Part shown: positions 7,177 to 13,408 of the stretch, piece by piece
How positions within the stretch are numbered: the stretch's first letter is position 1
Layout of the letters: each line of letters starts with the position of its first letter
Source of the DNA: Candidatus Cloacimonadota bacterium
Lineage (GTDB): Bacteria > Cloacimonadota > Cloacimonadia > Cloacimonadales > TCS61
Length of the DNA: 14,493 nt
Reading direction: 5' to 3'
Assembly: GCA_030592835.1 (NCBI GenBank)
Contig: JAUVIJ010000019.1
Location: forward strand, 1-14,493
Program-made: the position numbers and the translations under genes
The notes under the pieces: model-generated
Told to the model about the DNA's origin: nothing
The model's input: only the letters and a program-made list of their open reading frames with translations
Databases searched by the model: none

Positions 7177-10100
7177 ATGAAAATCGGGAATGGTAATGAT
7201 CTCTCACGTTATATTAAGGGATTGAATCTTAATATTTCAACACTTAACAGGTACAAATTTGATAAGATAAATTTTACTTTAACAGGTAAATTGAAATTCC
7301 GGAACCTGATCGAATTGCAAAAGACAGTCGCTGGAATCAATGAATCAAGGAAATCGAAAGAATATCCGGAGAGAACTGTTAAAGCCGGTGTGATCAATGC
7401 AATTACCCAGATAAATGAAGCTTACCAAATAATTCTATCAGTTTATCAAAAGCAATATGAACCTGATCTCATGGAAAAAATGCAGGATTTTCTAAAAAAC
7501 TATTATGATCAGAATAAATTCGATTTGATAACACAGGAATTCGATGATCTATATACTGTCGATATCAAGATAACAGAAAATAAGAAAACCACATTTCAGA
7601 TTTTCTTTCCGGAGCTGTTGGTAATCTGGCTGAACAATCAAAATCCGGCTTTCAATAATTATCATGAATTCTTCAACGATAACCAGCTTGCACAAAAAAC
7701 ATCCTATCCTGATTTGATCGAGTTTCTCGAATTCTTCTTTGATCAGAAAAGCTACCCCGGAAATAAAGACAAAAATCTAATTCATTTTCTTCGGGAACCG
7801 ACGATTCGTTTTCCGGGATCGATCTCGAAACAAATCAGTTTTATTATCGATAATTGGAGTTCTTATCTCGGAGATTTCCTGCAAGAACTTCTCAAAGCCC
7901 GTGATATTATCAGGGAAGAACAGAAAACCGGGTTCACCGGTCCCGGTCCAGCTGAAATCTATCGTTTTTCCGGAGAAGATGATGAATACGAAAAATTCTC
8001 TCCTGATTCGGACTGGATGCCAAATCTGGTATTAATAGCAAAAAGTACTTACGTCTGGCTTGATCAACTCAGCAAGAAATATAAGCGGGAAATTAAGAAT
8101 TTCCAGGAAATCCCGGATGAAGAGTTAGAACTTCTTTCCCGGCACGGTTTTACGGGATTATGGCTGATCGGCATCTGGCAACGGAGTGAAGCTTCCCGCC
8201 GGATCAAACACATTAATGGTGATCAAGAAGCGATCGCTTCTGCTTATTCTCTATCCGATTATAGTGTTGCAGATGATCTGGGTGGTGAAATCGGTATGCA
8301 CGAGCTGCAGGAAAGAGCCTGGAAATATGGAATCCGTGTTGCCTGCGATATGGTACCCAATCATATGGGGATCGATTCCCAATGGATCATAGATCATCCC
8401 GATTGGTTCCTTCAACTTCCCTATTCTCCCTATCCCGCCTATAGTTTTAGTGGTGAAAATCTTTCGGTAAGAAGTGAGATCACTGTCCAACTGGAAGATC
8501 ATTATCGTTCAAAAAGCGATGCTGCTGTGGTTTTCAAATTGACTCATCACAAGGATAATTCTATTAGATATATCTATCATGGTAACGATGGTACCAGCGT
8601 TCCATGGAATGATACTGCCCAGCTTGATTTCCTCAATCCTGAGGTCAGGGAAGCACTGATCAGGGTAATTGTGGATATTGCCCGACGATTCCCTATAATC
8701 AGATTTGATGCAGCTATGACACTGGCAAAACGTCATATTCATAGGCTCTGGTTCCCACAACCGGGAACAGGTGGTGATATCCCCTCTCGAGCAGAATTTG
8801 GAATGACAAAAGTGGAATTCGATCAAAAGATACCCCATGAATTTTGGCGGGAAGTGGTCGATAGAGTTGCTGAAGAAGCACCGGACACACTTCTTCTTGC
8901 TGAAGCTTTCTGGATGATGGAAGGATATTTCGTTCGTACCTTGGGTATACACCGGGTTTATAACAGTGCTTTTATGAATATGTTAAAAAATGAGGAAAAT
9001 GCTAAATACAGAAAATCTATTTTCAACATTCTTGAATTCAATCCGGAGATTTTAAAACGGTTCGTGAACTTCATGAGTAATCCCGATGAAGACACTGCTA
9101 TTGCCCAATTTGGAAATAACGATAAATATTTTGGTGTCTGTGTTCTGATGGTGACCATGCCCGGATTACCCATGTTCGCTCACGGTCAGATAGAAGGTTT
9201 TCAAGAACGTTACGGCATGGAATTTTCCCGGGCTCGAATAGATGAAGCGGAAGATAATCATCTGATCGATCGACACAGGAAAGAAATCTTCCCATTATTA
9301 AGAAAAAGACCTCTATTTTCCGATGTGAAGAATTTTCTTTTATATGATTTCATCCAGGAAGATGGTACGATCAATGAAAACGTTTTTGCCTATAGCAATG
9401 AGTATCTTTCCAGGAAATCACTTGTCCTGTTCCATAATAAATTTGAAGATATAAAAGGATGGGTCAGGGAAACCAGCAGACCTCTTTCTAATGACCAGGG
9501 TGTTGCCTGGGAAAAGGTCAGTCTTGGATCAGCGTTTAAATTTACAGGTCGCGATGATTATTATGTAATTTACCGAGATCAGATCAGTAACATGGAATTT
9601 ATCAGAAATTCCCGTGAAATTACTGAGCTGGGTTTATTCAAAGAACTGGGGGCTTTTAAGTATTCTGTTCTGCTTGATTTTCGTGAAGTTAAAGATGAGA
9701 ATGGTTTTTTAGCCAAAATCGCTGATTATCTGCAGGGTGGTGGTTCCGATAATATCGATAGATCTATTAATAAGATCAGGTACGATAGTATTATCCAGGA
9801 ATTTACCGAGTTTTTCAAACCTCAGATTCTAAATAAATTTATCCAATTGCGCCGAGATGGATCAGGTAAACAGAAAGAAAGTTTCCTGTCTGAGACCAGG
9901 ATTCGTTCCGATAACCTCCTCAACTCGCTTCAAGGTGAGTTCTGCCCTGATCAACAGGTTGCCAATCTTTCTGATGAAATTATCTCCAATCTGAGATTTT
10001 GGCTTGATTGGAAAGTAGATGAACAAAGTAATGACAATTTAATAGATCTTATCCTGATCTCCTGGATCGTTATCTCAAAATTACTCAAAATAAAACCTGC

Positions 10101-10566
10101 TGAAGAAAATCAGGAAATTCCCCTGGAATGGATCAATGAATTATACTGGGCTGAGATCATTGCCGGTTCTTTACAGGAGCTGCAATACAATGTTCATGCT
10201 TTATACTTAGAAGCACTCCTGATAAGTCTATTGAAACATCAGCATGTCTGGAAAAGGATCAATATTGAAACTGATCATGAAGTTTTACGGAATATTCTTG
10301 AGGAAAAATACACTAAGATCGCTTTGAATATTAATAGATTTCAGGATATCCTCTGGTTTGATGATAAACTTATCAGTATTTTTTTGCGGCTTCTGCAGGA
10401 CACGAATATCTTCACTTTAAAGTCATTTTCTGGAGTAGAGAAAGAATATCGATCTTCAATGCAGGACTTAAATAGATTCATAGAGAATGTTCTGTCTGCG
10501 AAACTTCGATCTGAATATAAAGTTGAAAAACTGATTTCAGAGTTGAAAGAACTCTCTCACGAATAA
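7177..10566 (+). CDS. Large (1129 aa) GH13 alpha-amylase-family protein with unassigned flanking domains
   Basis: The middle (residues about 290-765) is a GH13 barrel. Region I is DMVPNH (391-396). Region II is IIRFDAAM, with Arg509 and nucleophile Asp511. Region III is LLLAEAFW, with acid/base Glu576. Region IV is QFGNND, with Asp649, but the usual His before that Asp is Asn648. All three carboxylates are present, so activity on alpha-glucans is likely; hydrolysis, debranching or transfer cannot be told apart. The first 280 residues (helical, aromatic-rich, no signal peptide) and the last 350 (largely helical) match nothing I recognise; typical bacterial GH13 enzymes are 450-750 aa. Absence of a signal peptide points to the cytoplasm, where the upstream phosphorylase acts. 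The gene starts 12 nt after glgP with only CAGG as ribosome-binding site, so translational coupling is likely. I recall similar large GH13 proteins in other anaerobes but not a proven function. Confidence 0.85.
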   Translation: MKIGNGNDLSRYIKGLNLNISTLNRYKFDKINFTLTGKLKFRNLIELQKTVAGINESRKSKEYPERTVKAGVINAITQINEAYQIILSVYQKQYEPDLMEKMQDFLKNYYDQNKFDLITQEFDDLYTVDIKITENKKTTFQIFFPELLVIWLNNQNPAFNNYHEFFNDNQLAQKTSYPDLIEFLEFFFDQKSYPGNKDKNLIHFLREPTIRFPGSISKQISFIIDNWSSYLGDFLQELLKARDIIREEQKTGFTGPGPAEIYRFSGEDDEYEKFSPDSDWMPNLVLIAKSTYVWLDQLSKKYKREIKNFQEIPDEELELLSRHGFTGLWLIGIWQRSEASRRIKHINGDQEAIASAYSLSDYSVADDLGGEIGMHELQERAWKYGIRVACDMVPNHMGIDSQWIIDHPDWFLQLPYSPYPAYSFSGENLSVRSEITVQLEDHYRSKSDAAVVFKLTHHKDNSIRYIYHGNDGTSVPWNDTAQLDFLNPEVREALIRVIVDIARRFPIIRFDAAMTLAKRHIHRLWFPQPGTGGDIPSRAEFGMTKVEFDQKIPHEFWREVVDRVAEEAPDTLLLAEAFWMMEGYFVRTLGIHRVYNSAFMNMLKNEENAKYRKSIFNILEFNPEILKRFVNFMSNPDEDTAIAQFGNNDKYFGVCVLMVTMPGLPMFAHGQIEGFQERYGMEFSRARIDEAEDNHLIDRHRKEIFPLLRKRPLFSDVKNFLLYDFIQEDGTINENVFAYSNEYLSRKSLVLFHNKFEDIKGWVRETSRPLSNDQGVAWEKVSLGSAFKFTGRDDYYVIYRDQISNMEFIRNSREITELGLFKELGAFKYSVLLDFREVKDENGFLAKIADYLQGGGSDNIDRSINKIRYDSIIQEFTEFFKPQILNKFIQLRRDGSGKQKESFLSETRIRSDNLLNSLQGEFCPDQQVANLSDEIISNLRFWLDWKVDEQSNDNLIDLILISWIVISKLLKIKPAEENQEIPLEWINELYWAEIIAGSLQELQYNVHALYLEALLISLLKHQHVWKRINIETDHEVLRNILEEKYTKIALNINRFQDILWFDDKLISIFLRLLQDTNIFTLKSFSGVEKEYRSSMQDLNRFIENVLSAKLRSEYKVEKLISELKELSHE

Positions 10567-10640
10567 AATCAATTTGACATTTTGTTAAACGGAAATGACT
10601 TTTGTTTATTGAGGTTTCTTATCGGTGGATCAAACTATAA

Positions 10641-10669
10641 TTGACCTCGTAAAGAAAAGCGATTATCAG
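10641..10669 (+). promoter_or_regulatory. Candidate promoter upstream of the DksA/TraR-like gene
   Basis: TTGACC (10641-10646, five of six) and TATCAG (10664-10669, four of six) are spaced by 17 bp, in the 162-bp gap after the GH13 gene. This would give a leader of about 50 nt. Isolated TATAAT strings at 10636-10641 and 10707-10712 also occur but lack a fitting -35. No clear terminator is seen after the GH13 gene, so read-through from the glycogen operon is possible. Confidence 0.3.
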
Positions 10670-10717
10670 GTTATTTCTAAAAGAGAGAAAATATTGCAGT
10701 GTCTGATATAATAGAAT

Positions 10718-10731
10718 GGAGATTTCTTATG
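10718..10731 (+). promoter_or_regulatory. Ribosome-binding site that fixes the DksA/TraR-like start
   Basis: GGAG at 10718-10721 lies 7 nt before ATG 10729-10731. The upstream alternative GTG at 10699 has only a poorly placed GAGAG about 11 nt away, so the shorter reading is preferred. Confidence 0.65.
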
Positions 10732-11127
10732 GCAGCAAATCCACTATCCGACAAAAAATTGAAACACTATGAGAAGATCCTCTTAAAGGAAAAAGAGAGA
10801 ACTCTGAAATTATTAGCTATTATCAGTGATAAAATGAAAAAGGGTTCCAAAGACAGTTCCGGAGATCTTTCATCTTTTGCTATACATCAGGCTGATTTGG
10901 GAACAGATACAGCCAATATGGAGAAAGAAGTTTACCTTCTGGAAGAAGAACAGAAAAAATTGAAGTTGATTAATCAGTCCCTGGGAAGAATCTATGATAA
11001 GAGCTATGGTGTCTGTGAAATCACGGGTGAATATATTTCAGAAAAGAGACTGAAAAGCATTCCCTGGGCAAATTGTTCGGTAGAAGCCAAAGAAATGGAG
11101 GAAAAGAAAAAGAGAAGGAAACATTAG
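10729..11127 (+). CDS. TraR/DksA-family regulator with a degenerate zinc finger
   Basis: The 132-aa product has a helical hairpin (residues about 8-85, rich in Lys/Glu) and the family signature DLSSFAIHQADLGTDTANMEKE. This is followed by YGVCEITGEYISEKRLKSIPWANCSVEAKE. In canonical DksA/TraR zinc fingers the last part has CxxC twice. Here the pattern is Cys96-x2-Thr99 and Cys116-x2-Glu119, so only two of four cysteines remain. This CxxT form with a variable second pair is familiar from FCB-group relatives. Family members act through the RNA polymerase secondary channel, often with ppGpp; whether this one does is unknown. An in-frame GTG at 10699 would add 10 residues, but ATG 10729 has GGAG 7 nt upstream and fits the family start better. 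The lipoprotein gene begins 8 nt after its stop, suggesting co-transcription. Confidence 0.85.
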   Translation: MAANPLSDKKLKHYEKILLKEKERTLKLLAIISDKMKKGSKDSSGDLSSFAIHQADLGTDTANMEKEVYLLEEEQKKLKLINQSLGRIYDKSYGVCEITGEYISEKRLKSIPWANCSVEAKEMEEKKKRRKH

Positions 11128-11135
11128 GTATTCAA

Positions 11136-12041
11136 ATGCAATTGTTTTATCTTTTCCTGATCTCCTTTTTCATCAGTTCCTGTACTAATCATTATCAAAA
11201 AAAACCAAAACAAAACCTGTTCGTAAGTATCCTTCCTCAGAAATATTTTCTGGAAAGAATTATCGAGGATAATTACGAAATTAAAGTAATGGTCAAACCG
11301 GGATTCAGCCCGGTAACCTATAAACCGAGTCCACAGCAGATGTCCGATCTCTCAAATTCCCCGCTTTATTTCAGGATCGGAGTTCCTTTTGAGAAAACCT
11401 GGATTGATGAAATCAGAAGTGTTAATCCTGATCTTAAAATTATCGATACAAGACAAAATATACCTTTCCGTAAAATGGATAACATTTTTGATATAATTAA
11501 TTCTGATCCTCAGATTCAGGGAAATGCTCTTGAAAGCGAGGATGATCATGATCATGGACTTGAAGACCCACATATCTGGTTAAGTCCATCCCTGGTTAAG
11601 ATCCAGGCTGAAACCATCGCTTTTGCAATGATCGAGCTGGATCCTGATAATAAAGATATCTATCTCAGGAATTTATCGATTTTTCAGAAGGAACTTGAAT
11701 CTCTTTCAGATCAGATCAAGAAAATCCTGATCTATCTTCCTTCCCGCTATTTGATGGTATTTCATCCTTCATGGGGTTACCTGACCGACGAATTCGATTT
11801 CAAACAGATCCCTATCGAAACAATGGGGAAAAAACCCGGGATAAAAGCGATTTCGGAAATAATTTATTTTGCCAAAGCGAAAAATATAAAGACAATTTTT
11901 GTTCAATCCCAATTTAGTACAAGAGAAGCCGAAGCCATAGCAGAAGTTCTTAAAGCCAGAATCGTAGAGATCGATCCTCTTGCTGAGAATTATATGGGTA
12001 ATATGCTCAATATAGCTAATACGATCAAAAATGAACTTTAG
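11136..12041 (+). CDS. Metal-type (ZnuA/TroA-like) ABC transporter substrate-binding lipoprotein
   Basis: The 301-aa product starts with a lipoprotein signal peptide, with lipobox ISSC and lipidated Cys16, so it is anchored in the envelope. The rest fits the ZnuA/TroA family that binds Zn2+ or Mn2+: LFVSILPQKYFLERI, then VKPGFSPVTYKPSPQQM, DPHIWLSP, HPSWGYLTDEF and EIDPLAENY. Three usual ligands are visible (His146, His210, Asp280). The first one, normally the His of a PHTY/PHxY motif, is Val60. A short acidic His loop (DDHDHG, near residue 139) precedes DPHIW. No ABC ATPase or permease gene is in the window; it follows the DksA-like gene by 8 nt and meets the kinase gene tail to tail. The frame is open back to 11073, but that would overlap the previous gene and bury the signal peptide, so ATG 11136 is chosen (TAGG 7 nt upstream). 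The metal, or whether it is a metal at all, is uncertain. Confidence 0.88.
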   Translation: MQLFYLFLISFFISSCTNHYQKKPKQNLFVSILPQKYFLERIIEDNYEIKVMVKPGFSPVTYKPSPQQMSDLSNSPLYFRIGVPFEKTWIDEIRSVNPDLKIIDTRQNIPFRKMDNIFDIINSDPQIQGNALESEDDHDHGLEDPHIWLSPSLVKIQAETIAFAMIELDPDNKDIYLRNLSIFQKELESLSDQIKKILIYLPSRYLMVFHPSWGYLTDEFDFKQIPIETMGKKPGIKAISEIIYFAKAKNIKTIFVQSQFSTREAEAIAEVLKARIVEIDPLAENYMGNMLNIANTIKNEL

Positions 12042-12055
12042 AAACGATGAATAAA

Positions 12056-12072
12056 CCTGTAATCCAGACAGG
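12056..12072 (-). terminator. Weak hairpin between convergent genes
   Basis: CCTGT (12056-12060) and ACAGG (12068-12072) can pair around a 7-nt loop, and on the minus strand are followed by TTTATT. It sits in the 66-bp gap between the stops of the lipoprotein and kinase genes. Five base pairs is short, so this is only a possible terminator for the kinase transcript. Confidence 0.25.
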
Positions 12073-12107
12073 AAAACAATAAACCTGCACAAACCAGTAA
12101 ATCCTGA

Positions 12108-13208
12108 TTATATCCTATTCTGAGACCAGTTTCGCATAAAATCAACAAGTTCATTAATCCCCGGGGGATATCCATTACGCACATAAAATCCTGCGGTAGA
12201 AACACCACAAACCAGGCTTTCCCTGGGAGATAACCCGGCTAATATACCATGACAGAATCCGGCATTGAAATTGTCGCCGGCTCCGGTAGTCAATAGTGGT
12301 CTGGGAGTATAGGGACCCGACAGCCAGAAAGATTCTTCTCTGGTAGCAACAACAGCTCCATCGACTGGATGAATCAGGAGAAAACTCAAACCCAGCTTCT
12401 CCCTGATTCTAACAGATCTAATTGTGAGCAGGTCTTCTTCAATATTCAATACTTCTGCTATCAATCCCGATTCCCGCTGATTCAGTCCCAGGATCACGGG
12501 TGCACATTTCTCTAATTGTGATATTAGATTAAGAACTTCGATCAGGTCCGGTTCCATTCTTATATGGGGATCAGCCAGATCCAGAAATAATAATGGTTTG
12601 TGTTTAATTTGGGGAAGTATCTTCAGAATACCTTTCAATATTGAATTCATTCCTGGTAGCATGGTCCAGTTTGTCAGAGCAAAAAGCCTGGAATCTTCTA
12701 TAATCCGGGTCAAATGTTTAAGATCGATTTTTTTTAGTAAGTTCACCCAGTTGATCTCTTCCAGATGTTGTACTTTACCAAGCATGATCTTACCATCAAG
12801 GAATTCCAAGGCATCAGTATGACCCGGATCAGCAAAAGATATTACCTTGAGAGCTTTTTCCGCAAGTTCCGCAAAAACAGAATGTACTCTTGTCTTACCG
12901 AGAGCTCCGGCAATATTTATCCCGTAACCGAGTTTCATCAAAGCATTTGCCAGGATCGGTCCGTTACCTCCCAATTTGATCCTGATTGGCATAAACTCAA
13001 TATTACCACTTAATCCTGCTGATTCTGCAATTCTCTCGGAAAAATCATTGATAGTCTCTATACGGTCATATTCAGTTGTAGTTTTTCTCTCCTTTACCAC
13101 ATGAATTATCTCATCAATGAATCCATCGAATCCAACAAATACCTGGGTATCAGTGGTAAAATCCACACTTTTTTTTATAACTTCATCCAGCAATTTCTTG
13201 TTTTTCAT
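12108..13208 (-). CDS. PfkB/ribokinase-family carbohydrate kinase, substrate unknown
   Basis: The 366-aa protein carries the PfkB fold. The N-terminus has VFVGFDGFIDEI, where an Asp in the first strand normally contacts the sugar. KLGGNGPILANALMKLG is the GG-x-N-A sugar-binding motif of signature 1. LLTTGAGDNFNAGF is signature 2, with the anion hole and catalytic base Asp312. It should transfer phosphate from a nucleotide to a hydroxyl of a sugar or nucleoside in the cytoplasm. Which sugar cannot be read; the divergent malQ gene makes a glucose- or oligosaccharide-related role plausible but not shown. At 366 aa it is longer than typical ribokinase or fructokinase (about 300-330). The frame extends to 13265, but ATG 13208 has GGAG 5 nt upstream and starts just before the conserved N-terminal part, so the longer form is rejected. 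Confidence 0.85.
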   Translation of the reverse strand: MKNKKLLDEVIKKSVDFTTDTQVFVGFDGFIDEIIHVVKERKTTTEYDRIETINDFSERIAESAGLSGNIEFMPIRIKLGGNGPILANALMKLGYGINIAGALGKTRVHSVFAELAEKALKVISFADPGHTDALEFLDGKIMLGKVQHLEEINWVNLLKKIDLKHLTRIIEDSRLFALTNWTMLPGMNSILKGILKILPQIKHKPLLFLDLADPHIRMEPDLIEVLNLISQLEKCAPVILGLNQRESGLIAEVLNIEEDLLTIRSVRIREKLGLSFLLIHPVDGAVVATREESFWLSGPYTPRPLLTTGAGDNFNAGFCHGILAGLSPRESLVCGVSTAGFYVRNGYPPGINELVDFMRNWSQNRI

Positions 13209-13217
13209 TAAGTCTCC
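13206..13217 (-). promoter_or_regulatory. Ribosome-binding site that fixes the PfkB kinase start
   Basis: Read on the minus strand, GGAG (13214-13217) precedes ATG (13206-13208) with a 5-nt spacer, ACTTA. The in-frame ATG 57 nt further upstream would add a stretch without family similarity. Confidence 0.65.
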
Positions 13218-13321
13218 ACTACTTATCCTGATGATTAATAATTTATTCCGAACAAAAAAAAGCAATCTTTTTTATCCTGGTAATTGGGAAAATCCGGCGT
13301 TTATCTTCGAAAACTTCTTTA

Positions 13322-13351
13322 AGTATACCTGAAATAAAAGAATATTGCCAA
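13322..13351 (-). promoter_or_regulatory. Candidate sigma-70-type promoter for the PfkB kinase gene
   Basis: On the minus strand TTGGCA (complement of 13346-13351) and TATACT (complement of 13322-13327) each match five of six consensus bases, with an 18-bp spacer. The transcript would begin near 13315, giving a leader of about 105 nt before the ATG at 13208. Its -35 overlaps a plus-strand TTGCCA (13345-13350) that could serve malQ. Confidence 0.45.
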
Positions 13352-13408
13352 AAAATCGTTATTGATAAATTCTCGTGTCCGTTATTAATAAAAGGATAGG
13401 ATTGACTA

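Noticed and set aside
8509..8952. A 147-codon minus-strand open frame
   Set aside because: It is antisense to the catalytic core of the GH13 gene and shows no recognisable domain.
10699..10728. GTG start adding 10 residues to the DksA/TraR-like protein
   Set aside because: ATG 10729 has a well-spaced GGAG, and the extra residues are not typical of the family.
11073..11135. Upstream start of the lipoprotein gene overlapping the DksA-like gene
   Set aside because: The added 21 residues are charged and would mask the signal peptide and lipobox that begin at ATG 11136.
13209..13265. Upstream start adding 19 residues to the PfkB kinase
   Set aside because: The inner ATG has a good GGAG site, and the extra residues carry no PfkB similarity.
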